From: Lentzea terrae
GTDB taxonomy: Bacteria > Actinomycetota > Actinomycetes > Mycobacteriales > Pseudonocardiaceae
NCBI RefSeq assembly: GCF_003265345.1
Contig: NZ_QFWW01000002.1
Coordinates: forward strand, 411,327-475,326
Direction: 5' to 3'
DNA: 64,000 nt
Positions 49,861-58,091 of the stretch are shown in pieces; the stretch's first letter is position 1, and each line of letters opens with the position of its first letter. A program made the position numbers and the translations under genes. The notes under the pieces were generated by a model. That model was given only the letters and a program-made list of their open reading frames with translations, did no database searches and was not told where the DNA came from.

Positions 49861-50736
49861 CGAGCCGCCCTCGACCTGCAACGTGGCGTGCTCGATGTGG
49901 TATTTGGTCGCCAGCAACGACTGAGCCGCGTTGAGCACGCTCTCATGGTCGGCATCCTCGGCGGTCGCGAGGTGAGCGGAAGCCACCTCCATGCCACTCG
50001 TGAGCGTCCACACGTGGAGGTCGTGCGCCTCGGTGACGCCGGGCAGTTGGGTGAGTGCCGCCTGCATCTCGGTGACGTCAAGCCGCTCGGGCGCGTGCTG
50101 GAACAGGATGTGCAGCGCGTTCTTCGCCAGCCCGTACGTCCGCGGCAGCACCCACACGCCGATCAACACACCCATGATCGGGTCCGCGTACTTCCACCCG
50201 GTCGTGATGGTGACCACCGCGGAGATCAGCACACCCACCGACCCGATGAGGTCGGCCAGCACCTCGAGGTACGCCCCCTTGACGTTGATGCTGTCCTTGG
50301 CACCCTCCTTGAGGACGCTGAAACTCACGAGGTTGGCCCCGAGCCCGAGCGCGGCGGCGATGAGCACCGGCCAGCCCGCCACCGCAGGCGGGTCCTGGAA
50401 CCGCCCAACCGCCTCGTAGATCACATACCCGGCCACTCCGAACAACAGCACCGCGTTGGCCAGCGCCGCCAGCACTTCAGCCCGGTAGAACCCGAACGTG
50501 CGGTTCTTGCCGGCCTTGGCCCTGCGCGCCACGAGGATCGCGGCCAGCGCCATGCCCACACCCAGCACGTCCGTGAGCATGTGCGCGGCGTCCGAGATCA
50601 GCGCGAGCGACGACGTCGCGAACCCCACGACGAACTCGACCACCATGAACGCCGCGCCGATGCCGAAGGCGATCCACAGCTTGCCGGCGTGCTGACCGCT
50701 GGCTGACGCCGTTCCGTGTCCGTGCCCGTGACCCAT
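49828..50736 (-). CDS. Cation diffusion facilitator (CDF) metal exporter
   Basis: 302 residues from the ATG at 50736 (MGHGHGHGTASASGQHAG). Six membrane helices (~20-215) and a cytoplasmic C-terminal domain (~215-302) with HDLHVWTLTSG. The TM2 metal site HMLTD is intact, but the TM5 site reads EVLAD where zinc transporters have HxxxD, so metal choice is open (Zn, Cd, Co, Mn are all possible). The His-rich N-terminus may bind metal. Export is by proton antiport. An operator-like palindrome lies directly upstream (50746-50764), which fits regulation by a metal sensor. Confidence 0.92.
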   Translation of the reverse strand: MGHGHGHGTASASGQHAGKLWIAFGIGAAFMVVEFVVGFATSSLALISDAAHMLTDVLGVGMALAAILVARRAKAGKNRTFGFYRAEVLAALANAVLLFGVAGYVIYEAVGRFQDPPAVAGWPVLIAAALGLGANLVSFSVLKEGAKDSINVKGAYLEVLADLIGSVGVLISAVVTITTGWKYADPIMGVLIGVWVLPRTYGLAKNALHILFQHAPERLDVTEMQAALTQLPGVTEAHDLHVWTLTSGMEVASAHLATAEDADHESVLNAAQSLLATKYHIEHATLQVEGGSSAQRCRELSW

Positions 50737-50745
50737 GACTCGGAA

Positions 50746-50764
50746 CATATAGCGATATGCGCAT
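50746..50764. promoter_or_regulatory. Operator-like palindromes upstream of the CDF gene
   Basis: CATAT-AGCG-ATATG (50746-50759) overlaps ATGCGCAT (50757-50764), ten bases upstream of the CDF start. AT-rich sites of this shape are typical of ArsR/SmtB-family metal sensors; no such regulator gene is in the window. Confidence 0.4.
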
Positions 50765-50839
50765 GAGTGCAATCGGGGGTATTCCCGACCAGGGGTGCAG
50801 GTGACGGAGACCACTGTGGGGCCGTTGGCGGGGGTAGGT

Positions 50840-50870
50840 GTGAAACCTGGTCGCTGTCGTGCGCTAGGAT
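50840..50870 (+). promoter_or_regulatory. tRNA-Arg promoter
   Basis: GTGAAA (50840-50845), 19 bases, then TAGGAT (50865-50870), 16 bases before the mature tRNA. TAGGAT is a common actinomycete vegetative -10. Confidence 0.6.
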
Positions 50871-50886
50871 CTTCCATGTTGGTAGC

Positions 50887-50961
50887 GCCCCCGTAGCTCA
50901 GGGGATAGAGCACCGCCCTCCGGAGGCGGGTGCGCAGGTTCGAATCCTGCCGGGGGCACCA
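50887..50961 (+). tRNA. tRNA-Arg, anticodon CCG, CCA encoded
   Basis: The acceptor stem pairs GCCCCCG with CGGGGGC. The D-arm is GCTC-AGGGGATA-GAGC, the anticodon stem-loop CCGCC-CTCCGGA-GGCGG with anticodon CCG (reads CGG), and the T-arm CAGG-TTCGAAT-CCTG. A discriminator A and encoded CCA (50959-50961) follow. A TAGGAT promoter precedes it and an intrinsic terminator ends the transcript. Confidence 0.97.
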
Positions 50962-50996
50962 CTTTGATCAAGCGTTTCTGCAGTTCAGGATAGTTG

Positions 50997-51034
50997 TGCT
51001 CGGTAGCGATAGGTCGCTACCGAGCATATTTTTT
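50997..51034 (+). terminator. Intrinsic terminator after tRNA-Arg
   Basis: TGCTCGGTAGCGA / TCGCTACCGAGCA is a perfect 13-bp stem with a TAGG loop, followed by TATTTTTT, a textbook intrinsic terminator. Confidence 0.95.
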
Positions 51035-51044
51035 GCTGGATGAC

Positions 51045-51057
51045 GTGCGCAGGTTCG
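51045..51057 (+). repeat. 13-bp direct copy of the tRNA-Arg variable/T-arm region
   Basis: GTGCGCAGGTTCG occurs in the tRNA (50930-50942) and again here, 115 bases downstream. Flanking bases do not match. It could be a leftover attachment-site copy or a fragment of a lost tRNA gene. Confidence 0.55.
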
Positions 51058-51428
51058 TGCCATCCAGGTCTGCCGATCAGCGGCGGCGCCGAGGAAGAGC
51101 AGCATCCAGTCACGATTCGAGGAACGTCAGAGCTTCGGTGACGAACTCGTCGTGGTCGCCTTCATCCGGGCATTGGGCCACGACCAGGCCGACGGCGAGC
51201 CGAGGTCACCACGAGGTCACCGCCGAGCTCAGCGGGCAGTGCCCGCAGCGCGTCGGCGTGCGCGCAGTCGGCGGGCGACCCGCCAAGGACTCCGGTCAGC
51301 GGTGGTGGGCGCGAATGCCGGCCGTTCAACATCGCCGGCTCGCCAGACAGGTCGTGCGGTCCACCGCGTCGCCGCTCGACTCGGAATGAGACGCCGTGCC
51401 GCTCAGTCTCGAACTGGAAGCGTCCGGG
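51058..51428. other. ~370-bp stretch with no intact gene
   Basis: No frame has consistent start, ribosome site and codon use. On the minus strand, protein-like runs appear in different frames (for example LRALPAELGGDLVV, then LAVGLVVAQCPDEGDHDEFV), as if a gene has decayed. I do not recognise the family. It lies immediately beyond the tRNA-derived repeat. Confidence 0.4.
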
Positions 51429-51980
51429 TCACCTGATGTGGCCGCCTTCGGCTTCCCACCGTTCTTCGGCCGGCTCTGCCGGGCGGGACCTGGGAACGAT
51501 CATGAGGCTGAGGTCGTGGGTTTCCAGCAGCACGCCGTTGGCGGCCAGGATGTCGGCGACGCTCGCGGTCGAGTCGCGGTCGGCGACCGACCTCAGCACC
51601 GCGCGTGCCACACCTGCTGGGATGGCGGGCGGCACGACGAGCAGGCTGACCCTCCGGCGGTCGGATCCGATCACCACGACGGTGTGCGGATCGATCGACC
51701 GGAAGCCCTCGAATCGAACCATCCGGCCGTCGACGGGTGCTTTCCTGGCGACTGGACCCCAGGTGTCCAGGTGGTAGGAGACACGGTTGACCGGGCCCAC
51801 CCAGGCGCCGAGTGCGGCGATCAGGGCGGGGAACTCGGCTGCTGGGTCGTCCGACCACGGCCACCAGCCACCGGCGACGGGTTTGAGTGCCGTCCCCGCC
51901 GGCTTCATCTGCAAGCGCAACGAGAGGTCGCGATGGTCAGTCGGTGGCGTGCGGGTGGGACTGAGCTGATCCGAGATCAT
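51429..51980 (-). CDS. DUF5994 family protein
   Basis: 183 residues. The core matches DUF5994, widespread in actinomycetes: GGWWPWSDDPAAEFPALIAA, NRVSYHLDTWGPVARKAPV, RMVRFEGFRSIDPHTVVVIG and SLLVVPP. Function unknown; the fold is probably alpha/beta and cytoplasmic. The ATG has GGAG eight bases upstream. The C-terminal ~20 residues are acidic. It often occurs with stress-response genes, which fits the STAS and GAF-ANTAR genes downstream. Confidence 0.85.
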   Translation of the reverse strand: MISDQLSPTRTPPTDHRDLSLRLQMKPAGTALKPVAGGWWPWSDDPAAEFPALIAALGAWVGPVNRVSYHLDTWGPVARKAPVDGRMVRFEGFRSIDPHTVVVIGSDRRRVSLLVVPPAIPAGVARAVLRSVADRDSTASVADILAANGVLLETHDLSLMIVPRSRPAEPAEERWEAEGGHIR

Positions 51981-52283
51981 CTCGGAGCTCCTGCCTCCGG
52001 TTCACCCGATGAGTGAGCGCCGGGATTGCTCCTGCGCCTGAGGCGGCACCTGCGACACCGCGGTGCTCGTTCGCCTCTGGTGCCCTCAGCCTACGCCGAT
52101 GAACCCCTGGCAGCACTGGCCAGAAGGCGGCTGGACCGTGTCGTGCGCACGGCTTGGCGCCTTGCGTGTGCGGCCGGCGCAGGCCGAGGCGCGCGATGAT
52201 CAAACGTTGTCCTGACAAGCGAGTAGTGTTCCTGGAAGTGCCCTGGACCCCGGCATGACGGCAGCCGACCGAGGGGCACTCTC
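51981..52283. other. 303-bp intergenic region with one short palindrome
   Basis: No gene is supported here. It separates DUF5994 and the small gene at 52284, which point away from each other. A TTGTC-CT-GACAA palindrome sits at 52207-52218, ~65 bases before the small gene; I see no convincing promoter pair. Confidence 0.4.
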
Positions 52284-52493
52284 ATGGCGCAGGTCGATCA
52301 GCTTTCCGCTACCACGACGCTCATGGGGATTGCGGAGCCCCACCAGAGCACGGTCGCATCCATCCTGGGTGCTGTCGCGCTGGGCGTTTTCAGCGCGGCC
52401 GAAGCCGAACTGATGATCGACCGGATCCGCGCGCTCGCCACCGGTGATGCAGCGGACGCCCTTCCAGTCAGTCCTAATGGGACAGCCACATGA
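52284..52493 (+). CDS. Small protein of unknown function
   Basis: 69 residues from an ATG with GAGGGG nine bases upstream. It has a helical middle (STVASILGAVALGVFSAAEA, then MIDRIRALATG) and a Thr/Pro-rich end. Mildly hydrophobic, with no signal peptide. No family recognised. It sits upstream of the STAS gene across a 277-base gap holding two palindromes. Confidence 0.5.
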   Translation: MAQVDQLSATTTLMGIAEPHQSTVASILGAVALGVFSAAEAELMIDRIRALATGDAADALPVSPNGTAT

Positions 52494-52535
52494 CTCCCGG
52501 GTCGGCACACGTCCGGCCGCCGGCGAGCCCGCCGG

Positions 52536-52550
52536 TGCCAAGTCTTGGCA
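52536..52550. promoter_or_regulatory. Perfect 15-bp palindrome before the STAS gene
   Basis: TGCCAAG-T-CTTGGCA, 235 bases upstream of the STAS start and 43 bases after the small gene's stop. Its shape suits a dimeric repressor rather than a terminator (one-base centre). Confidence 0.4.
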
Positions 52551-52642
52551 ACTTCCATCACGCCGAACCCGCCTGACCGCATCCGCGTCACGACACGGGT
52601 GACCGGAAGGGCGGCTCGACCATGAAGATCGCGCGATGGCAA

Positions 52643-52654
52643 GAAAACGTTTTC
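52643..52654. promoter_or_regulatory. Perfect 12-bp palindrome before the STAS gene
   Basis: GAAAAC-GTTTTC, about 115 bases upstream of the STAS start codon, AT-rich against a GC-rich background. Possible operator. Confidence 0.35.
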
Positions 52655-52770
52655 ATCCTCAGTTCTCCACAACCGCCTTCGCCGCACGGTGAGGCCGGTA
52701 TCGAGCTTCGAACGAAGTCCGACTCGACCCTCTCCCGAACCTGACGAAGAACTACCAGGAGATGTCCCCC

Positions 52771-53262
52771 ATGACGCCCTCCCTCCAGCGCACGCCGACG
52801 AACCGTCCGAGGCGCGCAGCTGCTGTCCAACCAGATTTCCAGCCAGGTGAGGAGATTCTGAGTGTCACCGTGTGCCCGGCCCCGCCCGGTGCGTTCGTGG
52901 TCGCCGTGCACGGCGAGGTGGACAGGTCCACCGGCCCGCTGCTGTGTGACCGCCTCCTCCATCACTTGCGGCCGGCTCACCCACGTCTGGTCATAGACCT
53001 CACCGATGTGAGTTTCTTCGGAGCAGCCGGGCTCACCGTCCTGGTCACTGTCAGGGAAGCGGCAGAGACGGCCGGCGTCAGGCTGTGTCTCGTCGCAGGC
53101 ACTCGAGTGGTGCTTCGGCCGCTGGCGATCACCGGACTGGACGAGTTGTTCGATGTCTGTCCCGACGTCGCCCACGCCCGGCTGCGCCCAGGCGACGTTG
53201 CCGACGATGACTGCATCCTGCCAGGGCCGCGCGCTGGGCCCGGTACGCCGTCCTCGGTGTGA
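52771..53262 (+). CDS. STAS-domain protein (anti-sigma factor antagonist-like)
   Basis: 163 residues. After a ~30-residue basic N-terminus comes a STAS domain (~32-135): VAVHGEVDRSTGPLLCDRLL, RLVIDLTDVSFFGAAGLTVL, and GTRVVLRPLAITGLDELFDV. STAS antagonists bind anti-sigma kinases when their Ser (in the DSSG motif) is unphosphorylated; here the motif reads GAAG, so that Ser is absent. The ATG at 52771 has AGGAG nine bases upstream. Its stop overlaps the corA start (GTGA). Confidence 0.85.
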   Translation: MTPSLQRTPTNRPRRAAAVQPDFQPGEEILSVTVCPAPPGAFVVAVHGEVDRSTGPLLCDRLLHHLRPAHPRLVIDLTDVSFFGAAGLTVLVTVREAAETAGVRLCLVAGTRVVLRPLAITGLDELFDVCPDVAHARLRPGDVADDDCILPGPRAGPGTPSSV

Positions 53263-54320
53263 CCTCCGGCAAGGAGTACCAGCAGTTGCCTTCAGAAAAC
53301 AGCAGCATCATCAACAACGTCGTCTACTCGGACGGGCGGCATGCCGCGTCCCCAGCCACCCTGGCCGACACCTTCCAACTGATCGAGGCGCAGCCCGACA
53401 GCACGGCCTGGATCGGCCTCTACCGACCCGCCGAGGCACAGCTCATGGACGCGGCCACCCAGCTCGGGCTGCACGAACTGGCGGTGGAAGACGCCATCAC
53501 GGCCCACCAGCGCCCGAAACTGGAACGCTACGGCGACACCCGGTTCGTGGTACTGCGCTCGGCCAGCTACCGCGATGACACCGAGCGGGTCGAGTTCGGT
53601 GAGCTGCACCTGTTCGTGGGTCCCAATTTCGTGCTCACGGTTCGGCACAGCGACACACCGGACCTGGCCGGCGTGCGGCAGCGGCTGGAGAACCAGCCGC
53701 ACCTGCTGCGGCTGGGCCCCGAGGCGGTGCTGTACGCCGTGCTGGACGCGGTGGTCGACGGCTACCCGCCCGTGGTGTCCGGACTGCACAACGACATCGA
53801 AGAGATCGAGACCCAGGTGTTCAGCCGTGACCCGAACGCCTCCCGGCGAATCTACGAGCTGTCCCGTGAGGTGATGGAGTTCCAGCGCGCCACCCACCCG
53901 CTCCTCACGATCCTCGACAACTTCTCAGCCGGGTTCGCCGAGCACGGCGTCGACGAGGAACTTCAGCGCCACCTGCGCGACGTGGCCGACCACGTCATCA
54001 GCGTGGTCGAGCAGGTCGACGGCTTTCGCGGCGTGCTCGCCGACATCCTCGCCGTCAACACCACCCTGGTCACCCAAGCGCAGAACGAGGAGATGCAACG
54101 CCTCGCCGAGGCCAGCAACGCGCAGAACGAGCAGATCAAGAGGATCTCCTCATGGGCGGCGATCCTGTTCGCTCCCACCCTGATCGGGACGATCTACGGG
54201 ATGAACTTCCGCCACATGCCCGAGCTGAACTGGATGTGGGGATACCCGTTCGCGCTGCTGCTCATGGCGCTGGTCTGCACCGGCCTGTACTTCGTGTTCA
54301 GACGCCGCGGCTGGCTCTGA
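53259..54320 (+). CDS. corA: CorA-family magnesium/cobalt transporter
   Basis: 353 residues. The long cytoplasmic N-terminal funnel and coiled coil (~1-285) end in two membrane helices separated by the selectivity motif YGMNF (~320). It is a pentameric channel for Mg2+ or Co2+/Ni2+. The GTG at 53259 overlaps the STAS stop by four bases, so translation is coupled; pairing CorA with a STAS protein is uncommon. Confidence 0.93.
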   Translation: MTSGKEYQQLPSENSSIINNVVYSDGRHAASPATLADTFQLIEAQPDSTAWIGLYRPAEAQLMDAATQLGLHELAVEDAITAHQRPKLERYGDTRFVVLRSASYRDDTERVEFGELHLFVGPNFVLTVRHSDTPDLAGVRQRLENQPHLLRLGPEAVLYAVLDAVVDGYPPVVSGLHNDIEEIETQVFSRDPNASRRIYELSREVMEFQRATHPLLTILDNFSAGFAEHGVDEELQRHLRDVADHVISVVEQVDGFRGVLADILAVNTTLVTQAQNEEMQRLAEASNAQNEQIKRISSWAAILFAPTLIGTIYGMNFRHMPELNWMWGYPFALLLMALVCTGLYFVFRRRGWL

Positions 54321-55364
54321 CCCGACAGGTCCGGCGTCCGGCGCTGCGGCGCGGTGGTGCCAGACGTCGCGCAGGACGACCGGGATGGCGAGCAAGGCGC
54401 CGAGTATTCCGGCGAGTTCGGTCGCCAGCGGCAACGCGACGAGCACGGTCAACGGGTTGCGCCGGACCGTGCGGGAGAAGATCACCGGCTGGAGCAGGTG
54501 GTTCTCCAGCTGCTGGTAGACGATGAAGAAGATGATCACGGTGATGGCCGCGGGCAGCGAGTGTATGAGCGCGGCGACGCCGGCGACCACCGCGCCGAGG
54601 ATGGCGCCCACCAGAGGGATCAGGTCGGCTATTGCGACGAACCGCGATCAGCTCGGCGAACGGCACTCCGAGGATCTTCAGCACGATGTAGGTGAGCACG
54701 CCGCAGATCACGCTGATGAGCAGGTTGCCGGTGATGTAGCCGGTGACGGTCTTCGCGCACTCGCGGCCGACGCGGTGGATGCGCTGCGCGCGTTGCGGCG
54801 GGAAGAGCGCGAGCGTCCCGTCGATCACTTTGGGGCCTTGCAGCACCGCGAGGTAGGCCAGCACGAAGATGGAGATGGTCGCGACGATCCCGGTGACCGC
54901 ACTGCGCAGCAAGTTCAGCGCCGGGGTGCCGAGGCCGGTGGCGAACTGCCGGATGCGTTCTTCGTTGTCGCGGGGGAACTCCAGCGCGTTGGTGCGCTCC
55001 AGCAGAGTCCCGACAGGGCCTCTGCCGCCGCGTGCGTCGGCGATCATGTCGGGCAACCGTGCCGCCAGCTGCGTGCCCTGCTCGGCCAGCGGTAGGGCGA
55101 AGAGCGTGAGCACGCCGCCGAACGCCAGGAAGACCACGAGGAACACGACCAGTGTCGCCAGCGAGCGGCGGTATCAGCTGACACGGTTCTGCAGCCAGTT
55201 CACCGTCGGGTAGAGCGCGACGGTGAAGACGACCGCGATGGCATCCACACCAGAACTCGTTGGACGTGCATGACGAACACCACGGCCACGACCGTGGCCA
55301 GGGTCAGCCCGATGGTCGCGAGGATGGTCCGCGCGGGAACCCTGTAGGCGCGCTCGCTCGGCAT
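54320..55364 (-). pseudogene. Disrupted AI-2E (UPF0118) family permease
   Basis: A permease gene of about 350 codons starts at an ATG (55364) with GGGAG seven bases upstream. Its first helix (RTILATIGLTLATVVAVVFV) ends in a frameshift near 55238; the second frame (VVFTVALYPTVNWLQNRVS) meets an in-frame TGA at 55174, then continues (LATLVVFLVVFLAFGGVL ... GYITGNLLISVICGVLTYIV). A one-base insertion near 54636 (AELIAV then VAIADLIPLVGAILG) breaks it again before the last helices (AAITVIIFFIVYQQLENHLL). The 3' boundary is approximate and overlaps the corA end. AI-2E permeases include autoinducer-2 and Na+/H+ exporters. Confidence 0.8.
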
Positions 55365-55494
55365 CGTGCGACTCCCGTCCCGGTCGTCTCATGACCGTTC
55401 TCGGGCAGCGCCGAGGACGGCGCCAGTTCCGGCTCCCGACGCGCGAAGTGCTCTCTGCTCGGTCGAATTCACGCCGGTGGACTGCGCCGCCTCT

Positions 55495-56244
55495 CTAACG
55501 GTGTGACCCGAGATTGTCGATCCCCGTCAGTTCGGCGATCTCGGGCGATCGCGAGACCACCTGCTTCGCGACGTCCGACAGCAGCTGGTTGTGGGTGCGT
55601 GCGTAGTTCCGCATCAGGGAGAACGCGTCCTCGACATCGATCTGCAGGCGTTCGGTCAGGATGCCCTTGGCCTGTTCGATGACCACGCGGCTGTTGAGGG
55701 CGTTCTGCAGCTGTTCGGTGACCATCTCGCTGTGCCGGAGCGCACGGACCTGGAGAATGCTGATCGTCGCGACGTTGGCGAAGGACTGAGCCAGCTCGAC
55801 CGCCTCCTCCGGGATGACCCCGGGGGAGGTCCGGAACAGGTTCAGCGCGCCGACGATCTGCTCACGCAGTCGCATCGGCACCGCGTGGACGGCGGAGAAT
55901 CCCTGTTCGCGCGCCGCGAGCGTGAACCGGGGCCAGCGTTGCGGCTCCTGGGCCAGGTCGTCGCACGCCACCGGCTGCCCGGTGCGGAAGCAGTCCAGGC
56001 AGGGGCCCTCCTCGTCCTGCAGCTGGAACAGCTCCAGCATCCTGGCCTGCTCGGTGGACGCGGCCACCAGGTTCAGCGCACCCCGCTGATCCGCCAGCAG
56101 GATCCCGACCGCGTCGACCTCCAGCAGCTCGGCACAGCGTTCGGTCAGGGTGTGCAGGAAGTCGATGGCGTCGAACCTCAGCACGAGCGTGTCCGCCAGT
56201 TCGACGAAGGTCTGAGCGATCCGCCGGTCCAACACGTGACTCAC
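55495..56244 (-). CDS. GAF-ANTAR regulator (second of a pair)
   Basis: 249 residues. A GAF sensor domain (~15-165; LLADQRGALNLVAASTEQAR, GPCLDCFRTGQPVACDDLAQ with two Cys) precedes an ANTAR RNA-binding domain (~175-235; ALNSRVVIEQAKGILTERLQ). ANTAR proteins bind paired RNA hairpins to prevent termination. Its GTG overlaps the stop of the upstream GAF gene (GTGA); a GTG nine bases later (56235) has better ribosome-site spacing. Confidence 0.88.
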   Translation of the reverse strand: MSHVLDRRIAQTFVELADTLVLRFDAIDFLHTLTERCAELLEVDAVGILLADQRGALNLVAASTEQARMLELFQLQDEEGPCLDCFRTGQPVACDDLAQEPQRWPRFTLAAREQGFSAVHAVPMRLREQIVGALNLFRTSPGVIPEEAVELAQSFANVATISILQVRALRHSEMVTEQLQNALNSRVVIEQAKGILTERLQIDVEDAFSLMRNYARTHNQLLSDVAKQVVSRSPEIAELTGIDNLGSHR

Positions 56245-56969
56245 CTCTTTTTCTCATGGTTGGTATCCGGGGTGAACCTCAGTTTGCGCGCGACCACGTC
56301 GGCCGCGACCTCAGACAGGCGGCGGCCGGTGAGGAACGCATGGGCCCGCAACCGCAGGAACGCCTCGCCGAGATCGGTGTCCAGCTGCACCGACACCATC
56401 CCGGTGGCCTGGTGCACCACTCCCCACCGGCGCTCCGGCTCCGTGCCCCACAGGTCGGCGCCGTCCTGCGACGCCGGTGTCGCGGGCCGCCCGAGCAGCA
56501 GCGTTGTCGCGGTGTCGGCGAACAGCAGCGCGTCCGCGAGCTCGTCCTGCGACAACGGGCCGCCGACGTGCCGGCAGATCTCCAGCGCGCCCAGCGCGAT
56601 CGCCCCGAGCGTCAGGGGGATCACGAAGACCGCCGCCACCCCGGCCGCGACCGCGGCCGGAGCGAACACGGGCCAGCGACTCGCACTCCACCCGTCCGCC
56701 AGATCGGACACGAACACCGGGTGGTTCTGCCGCAGAGCCTCCGACACCGGCCCCTCACCCACCGTCGCCTGCAACTCGGCCATCTCGTCGCCGGTGACTC
56801 CGGCGACTTCCAGTGGTTGCGCGCTACCGATCAGATAGACCGCGACGCCGGCCGCGTTCAGGCCGACCTTGCAGGCAAGACAGACATGGCGGACATCGAC
56901 GGGCACCTGGTCGGCCCTGGCGATCTCATTGATCACGACGAGCAGGTCGAGATGCCGATTCGTGCCCAC
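56241..56969 (-). CDS. GAF-ANTAR regulator (first of a pair)
   Basis: 242 residues from the GTG at 56969 (GAGGA about nine bases upstream; a GTG at 56978 is an alternative). A GAF domain (~5-160; CLACKVGLNAAGVAVYLIGS, GEGPVSEALRQNHPVFVSDL) precedes an ANTAR domain (~180-235; VHQATGMVSVQLDTDLGEAF, LRLRAHAFLTGRRL). Coupled to the second GAF-ANTAR gene by GTGA overlap, so both proteins are probably made together and may form heterodimers. Confidence 0.88.
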   Translation of the reverse strand: MGTNRHLDLLVVINEIARADQVPVDVRHVCLACKVGLNAAGVAVYLIGSAQPLEVAGVTGDEMAELQATVGEGPVSEALRQNHPVFVSDLADGWSASRWPVFAPAAVAAGVAAVFVIPLTLGAIALGALEICRHVGGPLSQDELADALLFADTATTLLLGRPATPASQDGADLWGTEPERRWGVVHQATGMVSVQLDTDLGEAFLRLRAHAFLTGRRLSEVAADVVARKLRFTPDTNHEKKR

Positions 56970-57113
56970 TCCGGTCACTCCTCGCCATTGTGATCTCGTA
57001 CGTACGGACTCTAGTCCTTCACGCGCCCGCTGCCAGACTCCGGTTACGGGAGCGATCGGGACCAGTGCGGGGGTGGCGCTCGTCGAACACAGCAGCTCCA
57101 ACCGCGGAACGTG

Positions 57114-58091
57114 TCAGCGCGGCCCCGCCGGTGTACCGACATGAGCGGCGACACACGTGGCGAGTTCGCGTGCGCCGGCGTGCGAGCGGTGCTGCTCCGC
57201 GTGCTCGCCGAGCGGGCGGATGCGGTCACGGACGCGTGCTGAGGCCAGTTGTTCGGCGGATGCCAGCGCTCGGAATCCGACGGCAACGCCTTGGTCGAGG
57301 TCCCGGTCGAGCAGATGGTTGATGGACAGCAGGATGAGGCTGAGCGCGCGGCTGCGGGCCATGTCGTCGCCGTAGTCGCCGACTGCTTCAGTGAGCAGCG
57401 GAATCGCGTTCCGGGTGTGGTGAGGGTTCACGGTGAGGGCAAGATCGGTGTGGACGGCACCGGTCACGGCGGACAGATCGGTCTCGGTGAAGAACCTGGC
57501 CCAGGAGGGCACAGCGGTGTGGTCGGCGGCCGCGAAGTGACTCCGGCCGCGGTCGAGGTCGGCGAGCGTCTGAGCACCGTCTCCCTTCCTCGCGTGGGTC
57601 CACGCCGCGTTCACCGACAGGATGCTGGCCGCGATCTCGTCACCCGGCCCGGCTGCCGCGAGCCGGCCCAGCTCGAAGTGGTCCAAAGCCTCGTCGAGGC
57701 TCCCGTGGTGCAAACACACGCGTCCGAGCCGATAACAGATGTTGGCGACCAGGCTGTTGCTCCGGCCCCACCCCGCGTGTATCAGCGCTTCGGCGAAGTG
57801 CACGTGGGCGCTGCCGACCAGGCCGACGTCGAAGGACACCCAGCCGGCGAGGTTGTACAGATCGCCCAGCGCCACGTGCAGCCGCCGTTGCACGTACTCG
57901 GCGGCTGACGCCTCGAGCATCAGCCGCCCGTCCCCCATCCGCGTGCGGACCGCGGCGAGACTGGCACCCCCGCCGAGGCGGTAGTCCATCAGGCGCAAGG
58001 CGTCTGTCTCCGCCTCCAACCGCTCCACATCGGACAGACTGATCCTGCGCGGTGCACGTTCCGCGCCAGGAAGGAAATCCGGGGTCGCCAT
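57114..58091 (-). CDS. TPR-type regulator-like protein without HTH domain (paralogue A)
   Basis: 325 residues from the ATG at 58091. It is built of helix pairs: YNLAGWVSFDVGLVGSAHVH, NICYRLGRVCLHHGSLDEAL, ASILSVNAAWTHARKGDGAQ and ARSRALSLILLSINHLLDRD. This is the TPR part of a family that in actinomycetes normally follows an N-terminal XRE helix-turn-helix of ~100 residues; here no HTH is present. It is the divergent paralogue of the gene at 58607. The substrate or partner is unknown. A TTGACA box lies ~135 bases upstream (58227-58232). Confidence 0.8.
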   Translation of the reverse strand: MATPDFLPGAERAPRRISLSDVERLEAETDALRLMDYRLGGGASLAAVRTRMGDGRLMLEASAAEYVQRRLHVALGDLYNLAGWVSFDVGLVGSAHVHFAEALIHAGWGRSNSLVANICYRLGRVCLHHGSLDEALDHFELGRLAAAGPGDEIAASILSVNAAWTHARKGDGAQTLADLDRGRSHFAAADHTAVPSWARFFTETDLSAVTGAVHTDLALTVNPHHTRNAIPLLTEAVGDYGDDMARSRALSLILLSINHLLDRDLDQGVAVGFRALASAEQLASARVRDRIRPLGEHAEQHRSHAGARELATCVAAHVGTPAGPR

